Shown: piece by piece, positions 7,753-16,263 of the stretch
Layout: each line of letters begins with the position of its first letter
Position numbering within the stretch: position 1 is the first letter of the stretch
Origin: Marinimicrobium sp. C6131
GTDB lineage: Bacteria; Pseudomonadota; Gammaproteobacteria; Pseudomonadales; Cellvibrionaceae
Assembly: GCF_026153455.1 (NCBI RefSeq)
Contig: NZ_CP110629.1
Location: forward strand, 1,674,001-1,738,000
Length of the DNA stretch: 64,000 nucleotides
Reading direction: 5' to 3'
The notes under the pieces: generated by a model
Told to the model about the DNA's origin: nothing
The model's database searches: none
The model's input: only the letters and a program-made list of their open reading frames with translations
Position numbers and translations under genes: made by a program

Positions 7753-8397
7753 TCAGGGCTCCAGTCGGTCGATGGTCCAGTTGCCATCGGGCTGAAGGTT
7801 GTACTCAAACCGATCATGCAGGCGATGGGCCCCGCCCTGCCAGAACTCCACCTGATGGGGGCGAACCCGGTAACCACCCCAGAAGTCCGGCAGCGGGATT
7901 TCCTGTCCTTCAAAGCGTTTTTCCAGGTCACGAAAGTACGCCAACAACGCTTCCCGGGAGGCAATGGGGCGACTCTGGTGGGAGGCCCAGGCGGATAATT
8001 GACTCTCTTTGGGCCGGGACCGGAAATAGCGCTCGGACTCTTCGCGCGAAAGCGGCTCGACCCTACCGCACACGTCCACCTGGCGCTCCAGTGAGTGCCA
8101 GGGAAAATGCAGACTGGCCTTCGGGTTATCCGCCAGCTCAAGCCCCTTCCGACTGGTCCGGTTGGTGTAGAACACAAACCCCTGCTCGTCCAGCCCTTTG
8201 AGCAACACAATGCGCTGCGATGGCTGCCCATCCGGAGAGGCGGTGGCCAGCACCATGGCCGTGGGGTCGGGAATCTCCGCCTTCACCGCCTGCTCCATCC
8301 AGACTTCAAACTGATCAATGGGGTTGGCGCTCAAATCTTCCAGGTTCAAACCACCGCGCAAGTACTCCCGGCGCAGACTCTGCAAATCAAGACCCAT
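7753..8397 (-). CDS. pdxH: Pyridoxamine 5'-phosphate oxidase
   Basis: PdxH makes pyridoxal 5'-phosphate from PNP/PMP using FMN and O2. The 214-residue protein matches the family length. Visible features are the FMN-binding QRIVLLKGLDEQGFVFYTN and SRKGLELADNPKASLHFPW. The C-terminal signature reads FWGGYRVRPHQVEFWQGGAHRLHDR, ending in the usual RLEP. The ATG at 8397 is preceded by GGGAG. It is divergent from mobA across 129 bases that should hold both promoters. Confidence 0.95.
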   Translation of the reverse strand: MGLDLQSLRREYLRGGLNLEDLSANPIDQFEVWMEQAVKAEIPDPTAMVLATASPDGQPSQRIVLLKGLDEQGFVFYTNRTSRKGLELADNPKASLHFPWHSLERQVDVCGRVEPLSREESERYFRSRPKESQLSAWASHQSRPIASREALLAYFRDLEKRFEGQEIPLPDFWGGYRVRPHQVEFWQGGAHRLHDRFEYNLQPDGNWTIDRLEP

Positions 8398-8526
8398 ACT
8401 CAAGACTCCCGGTGAAACCGGCTCCGCCGATACGGAACCGTTAAAAAAATCGACACAAAACAGTCGCGCGTTCAATCTCTTACCGCGTATAGTACTGGTA
8501 AAACCCGATACCGTTAACCAGAGATT

Positions 8527-9159
8527 ATGAACGACAGACCCCCGATTCTGGGCATTATCCTCGCCGGAGGACTCGCGCGCCGTATGGGCGGCGGCGATAA
8601 GTGCCTGCTGCCACTGGGCGGTCAGACCCTGCTCCAGCGGGCGATCGCCAAAGCCAGGCCCCAGGTGGACGAACTACTGCTCAACGCCAACGGCAACCAC
8701 CTGCGGTTCACCCGCAGCGGCCTGACGGTCTTGTCCGACGAGTACCCCAACTTCCCCGGCCCTCTGGCGGGTATTCACGCCGGCTTGCAGTGGCTGGAGA
8801 ACCATCGCCCCGAACAACAGTGGCTGGCCAGTTTTGCCAGCGACACGCCGTTTTTCCCCGACAACCTGGTCAGTGAGCTGCACCGCCGGGCCGGGGAGAC
8901 TGGCGCGACTCTGGTCCTGGCCCGCTCGGGCGAGCAGATCCACCCGATCTTCGGGCTCTGGCATCGCTCCCTGCTGCCGGCCATTCGCGAGGCTCTGCAG
9001 GCGGGCAAAACGCCACGGCTGCAGGACTGGGCACGGGAGCAGAAAGCCGAATCGGTCTCCTTTGAGCAGACGGACTATGACCCGTTTTTCAACGTCAACC
9101 GGCCGCAAGATCTGTACGATGCCGAGGCGCTCCTGCCCCTGACGGACCGCCCCCGCTAG
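8527..9159 (+). CDS. mobA: Molybdenum cofactor guanylyltransferase
   Basis: MobA joins GMP to molybdopterin to form the MGD cofactor of molybdoenzymes. The 210-residue protein opens with GIILAGGLARRMGGGDK, the GTP/pyrophosphorylase loop of the family, then LLPLGGQTLLQRAI. It contains DEYPNFPGPLAGIHAGL and FASDTPFFP with the metal-binding Asp. It ends with the NVNRP-type motif. It stands alone on the plus strand with no other moa/mob gene nearby. Confidence 0.93.
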   Translation: MNDRPPILGIILAGGLARRMGGGDKCLLPLGGQTLLQRAIAKARPQVDELLLNANGNHLRFTRSGLTVLSDEYPNFPGPLAGIHAGLQWLENHRPEQQWLASFASDTPFFPDNLVSELHRRAGETGATLVLARSGEQIHPIFGLWHRSLLPAIREALQAGKTPRLQDWAREQKAESVSFEQTDYDPFFNVNRPQDLYDAEALLPLTDRPR

Positions 9160-9482
9160 CCAGCTCCTCCCGTGCAATCCGGGCCCTTTTCGGGTATACT
9201 TCGCCGCCTTCAAACCAAGCCACCGGTCTGACGGCCCCGCGCCGCGCCAGCCTGGGTGCTGATAATAACGATACCCATCACCGGTTTTGCGACTTGGCAC
9301 TGGGAGCTCCCGCGCATCAGCGCCCTGGAGCCTCCATGGAATACTCCGTTGCCCGTCCACACGATCAGTAAACCGCCGCGCGTCGGCGCTTTGCCTGCCG
9401 GTTCTTTCTTTTCAAAACCATCGGTGACGCCCGTCCTGCACGGCCGTCCACGGTATTGACTTCGAACTGCTGGAAACTATTT
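9160..9482 (+). promoter_or_regulatory. 323-bp leader of the SulP gene, with possible mini-ORF
   Basis: An extended -10-like GGGTATACT lies at 9192-9200, with only a weak -35. Further down, GGAG (9327-9330) precedes an ATG at 9336 that opens an 11-codon frame ending TAA at 9371 (MEYSVARPHDQ). A short GC dyad follows, then T residues. A leader peptide or structured 5' UTR controlling sulP is possible. I recognise no known riboswitch. Confidence 0.3.
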
Positions 9483-10967
9483 ATGCTCGCAAACATTCGA
9501 CAGGATTGGTTCTCGAACCTCAAAGGCGACAGCCTCGCCGGTATTGTGGTGGCGCTGGCGCTGATTCCCGAAGCCATCGCCTTCTCCATCATCGCCGGGG
9601 TGGACCCCAAGGTCGGTCTCTACGCCTCCTTCTGTATCGCCGCGGTCACCGCCTTTGTGGGCGGCCGCCCGGGCATGATTTCCGCCGCCACCGGTGCCAT
9701 GGCTCTGTTGATGGTGACGCTGGTCAAGGAACACGGATTGGAATACCTGCTGGCCGCCACTCTGCTGACCGGTGTCTTTCAGATCATTGCGGGGATTTTC
9801 AAGCTGGGGGCGCTGATGCGTTTTGTCTCCCGCTCGGTGGTGACCGGATTTGTGAACGCCCTGGCGATTCTGATTTTCCTCGCGCAGTTGCCGGAAATCA
9901 CCGGACAAAATGCCACCCTGCCGGTTTATCTCATGCTCGCGGCGGGCCTCGGCATCATCTATCTGTTTCCGCTGTTGACCAAAGCGGTGCCCTCCCCGCT
10001 GGTATGCATCATTGTCCTGACCGGCATCGCCATGTACCTGGGTATGGACATCCGTACCGTGGGCGATATGGGCGAGCTGCCAGACAGCCTGCCCGTATTC
10101 CTCTGGCCCGATGTGCCGCTGAACTTTGAAACCCTGCAGATCATTTTCCCTTACTCGATCACCCTGGCGGTGGTCGGCCTGCTGGAGTCCATGATGACCG
10201 CCACCATTGTCGATGATCTGACCGATACCCCGAGTAACAAAAACCGCGAGTGCATCGGCCAGGGTACCGCCAATATCGGCTCCGGCCTGCTGGGCGGAAT
10301 GGCCGGTTGCGCCATGATCGGCCAGTCGGTGATCAATGTGAAATCCGGTGGTCGCACCCGCCTCTCCACCCTGACCGCCGGGGTCGTGCTACTGATTATG
10401 GTGGTCTTCCTGGATCAGTGGGTCGCTGCAATCCCCATGGCCGCTCTGGTCGCAGTCATGATCATGGTGTCGATTGGTACCTTCAGTTGGTCTTCGGTCA
10501 AAAATCTCAAAGACAATCCCAAGAGTTCCAGTATCGTCATGGTCAGCACGGTGGCTGTGGTTGTGGCCACTCACAACCTGGCCCTTGGCGTTCTGGTGGG
10601 CGTGCTGCTCAGTGCATTGTTCTTCGCCCGTAAGGTGGGCGATATTCTGTACATCGGCTCCAGCCTCTCCGACGATGGCGAACACCGTACCTACCATGTA
10701 GTCGGGCAGGTGTTCTTTACCTCCGCCGAGCAGTTTATTGACGGGTTCGATTTCAAAGAAGCGATCGAAAAGGTTACCATCGACCTGCACCGCGCTCACT
10801 TCTGGGACATTACGGCAATCAGCTCACTGGATAAGGTGGTGCTCAAGTTCCGCCGGGAAGGCACCGATGTGGAATTGGTTGGTCTGAACGAGGCCAGTGC
10901 CACCCTGGTGGATCGGTTTGCCGTGCACGACAAGCCGGATGCCGTTGAACGCCTGATGGGCCACTAA
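9483..10967 (+). CDS. SulP-family anion transporter with STAS domain
   Basis: This is a 494-residue inner-membrane permease. The N-terminal SulP signature is GDSLAGIVVALALIPEAIAFSI, then AGVDPKVGLYASF; many hydrophobic helices run to about residue 390. The C-terminal 95 residues form a STAS domain (VFFTSAEQFI, VTIDLHRAHFWDITAISSLD). Substrates in the family include sulfate, bicarbonate and dicarboxylates; the sequence does not decide. The ATG at 9483 is preferred over a TTG nine codons upstream because it begins the family-like MLANIRQDWFSNLKGD. It is followed eight bases later by a UspA gene, a common pairing. Confidence 0.92.
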   Translation: MLANIRQDWFSNLKGDSLAGIVVALALIPEAIAFSIIAGVDPKVGLYASFCIAAVTAFVGGRPGMISAATGAMALLMVTLVKEHGLEYLLAATLLTGVFQIIAGIFKLGALMRFVSRSVVTGFVNALAILIFLAQLPEITGQNATLPVYLMLAAGLGIIYLFPLLTKAVPSPLVCIIVLTGIAMYLGMDIRTVGDMGELPDSLPVFLWPDVPLNFETLQIIFPYSITLAVVGLLESMMTATIVDDLTDTPSNKNRECIGQGTANIGSGLLGGMAGCAMIGQSVINVKSGGRTRLSTLTAGVVLLIMVVFLDQWVAAIPMAALVAVMIMVSIGTFSWSSVKNLKDNPKSSSIVMVSTVAVVVATHNLALGVLVGVLLSALFFARKVGDILYIGSSLSDDGEHRTYHVVGQVFFTSAEQFIDGFDFKEAIEKVTIDLHRAHFWDITAISSLDKVVLKFRREGTDVELVGLNEASATLVDRFAVHDKPDAVERLMGH

Positions 10968-10975
10968 CCGAGAGA

Positions 10976-11836
10976 ATGAGTATGCACAACAAAGTCATTG
11001 CCTGTATTGACGACTCTCATTACGCGGAATCCGTCTGTGATTATGCGGCCTGGTCCGCCCAGCGAATGGAGGCGCCCCTGAGCCTCGTTCACGTGTTGGA
11101 TGAGCCCACCAAGAGCAGTCAGCAGAACCTCAGCGGCAGCATCGGGTTTGGCGCTCAGGAGGCTCTGCTGGAGGAGCTGGCCAGCCTGGACGAGCAGCGC
11201 GCCAAAGTCGCCATGGAACATGGCCGGCTGATGTTGAAAGCCGCCCGTGAACGGGTCGAACAGAAAGGCCTGACCGGGGTGGAAACCCGTCAGCGTCATG
11301 GCGAGCTGGTCAACGCCCTCGCCGAACTGGAAGCCGAAACCCGGATGCTGGTGGTGGGCAAGCGCGGTGCCGACACCGCCTCGGCGCACGGCCATATCGG
11401 AAGCCATCTGGAGCAGATCATCCGCACCCTGCACCGGCCGATTCTCATTGCCCAGCAGAGTTTTGAACCGCCCAAGGCGATCATGTTCGCCTTCGACGGC
11501 AGCGCCACCACCCGTACAGGTGTGGATATGGTTGCGGCCAGTCCGCTGTTCAAGGGTATTCCGATTCACCTGGTCACGGTTGGTGCCGACGTCGACAGCA
11601 ACCGTGAACAACTGGATTGGGCGAAGAACAAACTGACCGACGCCGGTTTCGAGACCCAGGCCACCATCATTGCCGGCGACCCGGAAACCGTCCTGGAAGA
11701 GTATCAGCACACGCACAATATCGACCTGCTGATTATGGGCGCCTACGGCCATTCGCGCATTCGGCAACTGATCGTGGGCAGCACCACCACTCACATGATC
11801 AGTAAAACCCGTATCTCTCTGATGGTATTGCGCTAA
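10976..11836 (+). CDS. Universal stress protein, two UspA domains
   Basis: The 286-residue protein has two tandem Usp domains. The first is about residues 4-155 (VIACIDDSHYAESVCDYAAW) and the second about 165-286 (IMFAFDGSATTRTGVDM). The second ends with the ATP-binding G-2x-G-9x-G(S/T) type motif in LLIMGAYGHSRIRQLIVGSTT. Such proteins bind ATP and act in stress responses. It is eight bases after the SulP gene, suggesting it modulates that transporter. A second ATG two codons on, better spaced from GAGAG, could be the true start. Confidence 0.92.
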   Translation: MSMHNKVIACIDDSHYAESVCDYAAWSAQRMEAPLSLVHVLDEPTKSSQQNLSGSIGFGAQEALLEELASLDEQRAKVAMEHGRLMLKAARERVEQKGLTGVETRQRHGELVNALAELEAETRMLVVGKRGADTASAHGHIGSHLEQIIRTLHRPILIAQQSFEPPKAIMFAFDGSATTRTGVDMVAASPLFKGIPIHLVTVGADVDSNREQLDWAKNKLTDAGFETQATIIAGDPETVLEEYQHTHNIDLLIMGAYGHSRIRQLIVGSTTTHMISKTRISLMVLR

Positions 11837-11838
11837 GC

Positions 11839-12219
11839 ATGATTCTACCGAACTGGTGGCGCCCGCTGTGCCGGTGGCAGTTCGCACTGCTGCTGGCGAT
11901 TTACACCTATTTTGGGCTCACCACCGCCTCCGGCCCCCACATCCCCCAGTACAACGACAAGCTGATGCACTTTCTCGGCTACGGGATCGCCGGCTGGTCC
12001 ATAACGGTCGCCCTGCCCGGCTGGCCGATGTGGCAACGTCTGCTGGTCCTGGTGGCGTACTCGACGGGTATTGAAATCATTCAGCACTTCATGCCGCCGC
12101 GGACGTTCAGTTTCGGTGACATACTGGCCAATATAGGCGGCGCGCTATCGGGCCTCGGTTCCGCCGAACTTGCCCGACGGCTCGCCCCCAATCTGAGCCG
12201 CGCTCTACTCGAGCGCTGA
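11839..12219 (+). CDS. VanZ-like small membrane protein
   Basis: This 126-residue protein has about four hydrophobic segments. The VanZ-like pattern shows as YNDKLMHFLGYGIAGW, EIIQHFMPPRTFSFGDILANIGG and a hydrophobic end. VanZ-like proteins are often linked to envelope or teicoplanin tolerance, but most have no known role. It starts two bases after the UspA gene, so SulP, UspA and this gene form one operon. Its last 15 bases overlap the convergent CHASE gene. Confidence 0.82.
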   Translation: MILPNWWRPLCRWQFALLLAIYTYFGLTTASGPHIPQYNDKLMHFLGYGIAGWSITVALPGWPMWQRLLVLVAYSTGIEIIQHFMPPRTFSFGDILANIGGALSGLGSAELARRLAPNLSRALLER

Positions 12220-13089
12220 CTTCCGATCTCTGGAACCCGGCACCAGGCGCTGACGCCGATGCAGCACTGCCGAGTAAGTTCCCAACGCCGCCACCAATGC
12301 CAACACCCATCCGAATATCCGCAAGGTGAATATGGGGAGCCAGTGGGTATCCCCGGTACGGGTCTGAACCACAAACTCCCAGTCCCGTCCGGATGTCAAT
12401 CGCACCACTCCGTCCTGATGGAACAACGCGTCATCTCCCCACAGGTGGACCGGTTGCTGATTCCTACGGTTCGCCCGTACCGAGAATCTGTGCCGACTGT
12501 CACCTTCCATCACGCCAAACATGGCATCAAGCAATGGTTCCGCGTCAATCACGGTGGACAGCAGCCCCCAGTACGCATCGTCGACGTAAATCGGGTCGCG
12601 GTATACAAACGCCTTGCCCCCCTGAAGCAAATCGACGCCTTCGGACAGCACGGGTCGGCGCTGTTCGACCGCGCGTTTGACATCCGGCCACTGCGATTCC
12701 AGCTCGCGGTAATCAAGGCCAATCGCGGCCTGGTTGCCTTCAGGCGGATAAACGTAGGTAAGCCGGTAATTGACGGCGACTCCGAAGTTGCGGATCAAAG
12801 GGCTGGTCTGGTAGGCGACACGCAGGATACTGAGGATTTCATCACGTTCCAGTGAGTCGTGCCGTACCGAGAAGTAACTGCTCAGGCCGCGAGTGAGATA
12901 CAGGACGTTGTTCAGCTCCCGCTCGGCGTTGGAGCGCAGATCGGCGGCGAAGGTCAGCGCCTGTAAGCGCTGTTCGCTGTACAACTTCCCCTTGTACGAG
13001 AAGATCACCCCTTCTACCACACCGATCACCAACAGAAACACCAGTGCGGGCAGAATCAGGGGTGAGCGTTTCCCAGGCGGTTGACTCAA
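12205..13089 (-). CDS. CHASE-domain membrane protein without output domain
   Basis: This 294-residue protein has a membrane helix at 11-30, a periplasmic CHASE-like domain at about 40-245, and a second helix at about 252-276. It ends in a short basic tail. CHASE features are the NAERELNNVLYLTRGLSSYF helix, FGVAVNYRLTYVYPPEGN and GGKAFVYRDPIYVDDAYWGLLSTVIDAEPLL. CHASE domains usually feed a kinase, cyclase or GGDEF domain on the same chain. Here nothing follows, so it must signal through a partner or be a truncated receptor. It is convergent with the VanZ-like gene. Confidence 0.85.
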   Translation of the reverse strand: MSQPPGKRSPLILPALVFLLVIGVVEGVIFSYKGKLYSEQRLQALTFAADLRSNAERELNNVLYLTRGLSSYFSVRHDSLERDEILSILRVAYQTSPLIRNFGVAVNYRLTYVYPPEGNQAAIGLDYRELESQWPDVKRAVEQRRPVLSEGVDLLQGGKAFVYRDPIYVDDAYWGLLSTVIDAEPLLDAMFGVMEGDSRHRFSVRANRRNQQPVHLWGDDALFHQDGVVRLTSGRDWEFVVQTRTGDTHWLPIFTLRIFGWVLALVAALGTYSAVLHRRQRLVPGSRDRKSALE

Positions 13090-13135
13090 ACCGGAATTAC
13101 CTCCATATCAAAGCGACGCGGAACCATCATACGCT

Positions 13136-14131
13136 TCACTCTGACGCGCTACCAGAGCCGCTCCATAAGCGTTGAAGAAAAGCCGCGATCTCGTCAGCGG
13201 TGGGTTGTAGCCACGGATCAAACAGCCAGAACGTGTGCGGCGTATCATCAAAGCGCCGAACATGATACTCGACTCCCAGGGGCTTCATCTTCGCTATCAT
13301 TTCATCACGGCCGACACCAAAACGCTCCTGGGCACTGTTCAGAAACAGAATGGGGGGCATGTCCCCATGGACGTAGTAGATTGGAGAACCCTTGTGCCAA
13401 AGCCCGGTTTGTTCTGAATAGCGCCCACCAAACCAGGAGCCGGCCGACGAGGGGTTCTTGCTCGGATCATCCTCGTAATAGCGAGCTTCTTCCGAGGTAA
13501 AATCGGACAGACCATCAATATTCAGTATCGCTTGCACGTCACTGGATATCGAGCTGTTCTTTTGATTCAGATCAAAATACGGATCGCCAGCCGTAATACC
13601 GGTCAGGCTGGCAATTTGCCCACCGGCCGAGGTACCCCCCACCGCAATCTGGTTGGGGTTAACGCCGTAGGCATCGGCATGCGCGCGTAGCCACCGGATC
13701 GCCGCCTTGACGTCATGAATGGCGGCCGGGAAGCGCGCCTCTGGCGCCAGGCGATAGCTGATATTGGCCACCACAAAGCCTCGCTCCGCCAGCGCGTTGG
13801 CCAGAGGCGTCAGGTTTTCCCGGTAACCGGAGCGCCAACCGCCCCCGTGCACCAGAACCACCGCCGGGCGATGACGCCCCGCTTCTGGCCGATGCAGATC
13901 CAGTTGCAGCGCCCGCCGACCATATTGCACATAGGTCAGATCCCGTTCGACGTGGACCCCGTCGGGCGTATCGAGACTGGCGATTTCAATGTGCGGGAAG
14001 TGCTTCACTTCCTTTTGATAGGTATTTTCCGCCGTATAGGTGTTTTCAAACGGCACCGGAGGTTCGGTGATAACGGCTTGAGCGCAGCCGAACAAAAACA
14101 CGGGGACGAATAACGAAGCGAGTTGTTTCAT
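13136..14131 (-). CDS. Alpha/beta-hydrolase esterase, lipoprotein
   Basis: The 331-residue protein starts with a lipoprotein signal peptide, MKQLASLFVPVFLFGC, with Cys16 as the probable lipid anchor. The esterase domain shows VVLVHGGGWRSGY (oxyanion HGGG), ISYRLAPEARFPAAIHD, the nucleophile elbow GGTSAGG, and a His in DDTPHTFWLF. This is the hormone-sensitive-lipase/BD-FAE-like carboxylesterase pattern. The substrate may be acetylated polysaccharide or small esters, which is inference. It appears monocistronic, followed downstream by the 46-base gap before the CHASE gene. Confidence 0.87.
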   Translation of the reverse strand: MKQLASLFVPVFLFGCAQAVITEPPVPFENTYTAENTYQKEVKHFPHIEIASLDTPDGVHVERDLTYVQYGRRALQLDLHRPEAGRHRPAVVLVHGGGWRSGYRENLTPLANALAERGFVVANISYRLAPEARFPAAIHDVKAAIRWLRAHADAYGVNPNQIAVGGTSAGGQIASLTGITAGDPYFDLNQKNSSISSDVQAILNIDGLSDFTSEEARYYEDDPSKNPSSAGSWFGGRYSEQTGLWHKGSPIYYVHGDMPPILFLNSAQERFGVGRDEMIAKMKPLGVEYHVRRFDDTPHTFWLFDPWLQPTADEIAAFLQRLWSGSGSASE

Positions 14132-14200
14132 GGTGTTCTCTCGTTGGTTTTATCATTTTGAATGGTTGATTTGGCACCCCAGGGATGCCGACATACATAC

Positions 14201-14230
14201 AAAAAAGGCCAGCAAACGCTGGCCTTTTTT
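14201..14230. terminator. Bidirectional intrinsic terminator
   Basis: A perfect 13-base inverted repeat (AAAAAAGGCCAGC and its complement) surrounds a four-base loop AAAC. Because the stem is flanked by A on one side and T on the other, it can end transcription of aceF on the minus strand and anything on the plus strand. It also shields the esterase gene. Confidence 0.9.
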
Positions 14231-14254
14231 GTGACTTCAACACTTCACCAGAAC

Positions 14255-16189
14255 TCAGAGCAACAGGCGACGTACATCCGCCAGCGCCCCGGCCAGGAAA
14301 GTGAAGAAACGACCGGCATCCGCACCGTTGATCGCGCGATGGTCGTAGGACAGAGAGATCGGCAACATGTTGCGCGGCACAAACTCTTTGCCATTCCATA
14401 CCGGCTTGATCTGGGCACGAGACACGCCCAGGATACCCACTTCAGGCGTGTTCACAATCGGCGTGAAGCCGCTGCCGCCCATGGCACCCAGGCTGGAGAT
14501 GGTAAAGCACCCACCCTGCATGTCCGCCGCGGTCAGTTTGCCGTCGCGCGCCTTCTTGGCCATGGCGTTGACCTCTTCGGTCAGTTGCCACAACCCTTTC
14601 TTGTTGACGTCACGAATCACCGGCACCATCAAGCCATTCGGAGTGTCCACCGCGATACCAATGTGAACATACTTCTTCTGCACAATATGTTCACCGTCGT
14701 GATGCAGGGACACGTTGAAGCTCGGCTCCGCTTCCAGCGCTGCGGCGCAGGCTTTGAGCAGGAACGGCAAAGGTGTCAGCTTGGTGCCGCGTTTTTCGGC
14801 CTCGGCTTTCAGCCCTTGGCGGAACTCTTCCATATCGGTAATATCGGCGTCGTCCCACTGAGTCACGTGCGGGACATTGAGCCAGCTGCGGGTCATATTG
14901 TCCGCGGTGAGCTTTTTGATCTTGCTCATCTTCACTTCTTCGACTTCACCGAACTTGCTGAAGTCGATCGGCGGTACACGCGGAATCGCGCCACCACCCG
15001 CGGCCGGTGCCGCACCGGACTGGGACGCCGTAACGATGTTCTTCACATAGTCGCGAACATCGTCTTTGGTGATGCGACCGCGAGGACCGGAGCCTTTCAC
15101 CTTGGCGAGATCAACACCCAGTTGACGCCCCAGTCGACGCACGGCGGGGCCGGCGTACACATCACCACTGTTGATGACTTCGGCGCTGGCCGCCGTGGCG
15201 GTCGCCGGAGAAGACGACTCGGCTTTGGGTGCGGGCTCACTCTTGGCGGGCGCTTCGCTCTTGGCCGGAGCAGACGGTGCCGGTGCGGCACTGCCTTCGG
15301 CTTCGATGACACCGATCAGGTCACCCTGGGACACCTTGTCCCCCTCTTTCAGGGCGATGCTTTTGATCTTGCCGGAGGCCGGAGCGGGAATTTCCATTGA
15401 CGCCTTGTCCGTTTCCAGCACGATCAGGGTGTCGCCTTCGGACACTTCATCGCCGGCCTTGACGCTGACTTCGATCACTTCCACGCCTTCCGCGCCGCCG
15501 ATATCCGGCACCGGCATGTCCTGCTCACCACCGCCCTGAGGCGCGGCTGGAGCGGCACTTTCCGAACCGGACTGGCTTGCCGGCTGACTCTGCGCGGGTG
15601 CTTCGCCACCAGCGGTTTTCATTTTCCCGATGACATCGCCTTCGGACACTTTATCGCCTTCTTTCAACGCGATGCTGCTGATGGTGCCGCTGGCCGGCGC
15701 CGGGATTTCCATGGAGGCCTTGTCGGTTTCCAGCACGATCAATGAATCCCCTTCGGAGACCTCATCACCGGCTTTGACGCACACCTCAATGACTTCCACA
15801 CCTTCCGAACCGCCGATATCCGGCACCGGGATATCCATTTCACTGCCGCCGGAGGCCTTGGGCGCCTCTTGCGAGGCCTTGGACTCTGCGGCTTTATCCG
15901 AAGCGGACGATTCAGCGCTTTCGTTCTGGCTGTCGTCACCGGCGCCCTCACCCTCCAGTTCCAACTCGAGAATGGCGGAACCTTCCGACACCTTGTCGCC
16001 CTCTTTGACGGAGATGGCGGTGACCTTACCCGCCTTGGGGCAAGGGATGTCCATGGACGCCTTGTCAGTTTCCAGCACAATCAGTGTATCTTCAGCGGCG
16101 ACGGTATCCCCCACCGCGACGCTGATCTCAATCACTTCTACATCTTCGGAGCCGCCGATATCGGGGACTTTGATGGTTTCTGTGGCCAC
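14255..16189 (-). CDS. aceF: Pyruvate dehydrogenase E2, dihydrolipoyl acetyltransferase
   Basis: AceF transfers acetyl groups from lipoate to CoA in the pyruvate dehydrogenase complex. The 644 residues hold three lipoyl domains with lipoyl-lysines in ETDKASM at Lys43, Lys157 and Lys262. Ala/Ser/Glu-rich linkers separate them. The E1/E3-binding domain follows (AGPAVRRLGRQLGVDLAKVKGSGPRGRI, quoted in parts: AGPAVRRLGRQLG and GSGPRGRITKDDV). The catalytic core carries the catalytic loop SYDHRAINGADAGRF. The second and third lipoyl domains are nearly identical. It lies 74 bases after aceE and ends at the strong terminator. Confidence 0.97.
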   Translation of the reverse strand: MATETIKVPDIGGSEDVEVIEISVAVGDTVAAEDTLIVLETDKASMDIPCPKAGKVTAISVKEGDKVSEGSAILELELEGEGAGDDSQNESAESSASDKAAESKASQEAPKASGGSEMDIPVPDIGGSEGVEVIEVCVKAGDEVSEGDSLIVLETDKASMEIPAPASGTISSIALKEGDKVSEGDVIGKMKTAGGEAPAQSQPASQSGSESAAPAAPQGGGEQDMPVPDIGGAEGVEVIEVSVKAGDEVSEGDTLIVLETDKASMEIPAPASGKIKSIALKEGDKVSQGDLIGVIEAEGSAAPAPSAPAKSEAPAKSEPAPKAESSSPATATAASAEVINSGDVYAGPAVRRLGRQLGVDLAKVKGSGPRGRITKDDVRDYVKNIVTASQSGAAPAAGGGAIPRVPPIDFSKFGEVEEVKMSKIKKLTADNMTRSWLNVPHVTQWDDADITDMEEFRQGLKAEAEKRGTKLTPLPFLLKACAAALEAEPSFNVSLHHDGEHIVQKKYVHIGIAVDTPNGLMVPVIRDVNKKGLWQLTEEVNAMAKKARDGKLTAADMQGGCFTISSLGAMGGSGFTPIVNTPEVGILGVSRAQIKPVWNGKEFVPRNMLPISLSYDHRAINGADAGRFFTFLAGALADVRRLLL

Positions 16190-16263
16190 AGTAACTCCTC
16201 ACTCATATTCTTGGTGTTCGACCCAAAACCCCGGGGACTCAGCCCCGGGGCGCACACGTTGTT

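Noticed and set aside
15300..16180. Tandem DNA repeats
   Set aside because: They are fully explained by the three lipoyl domains of AceF.
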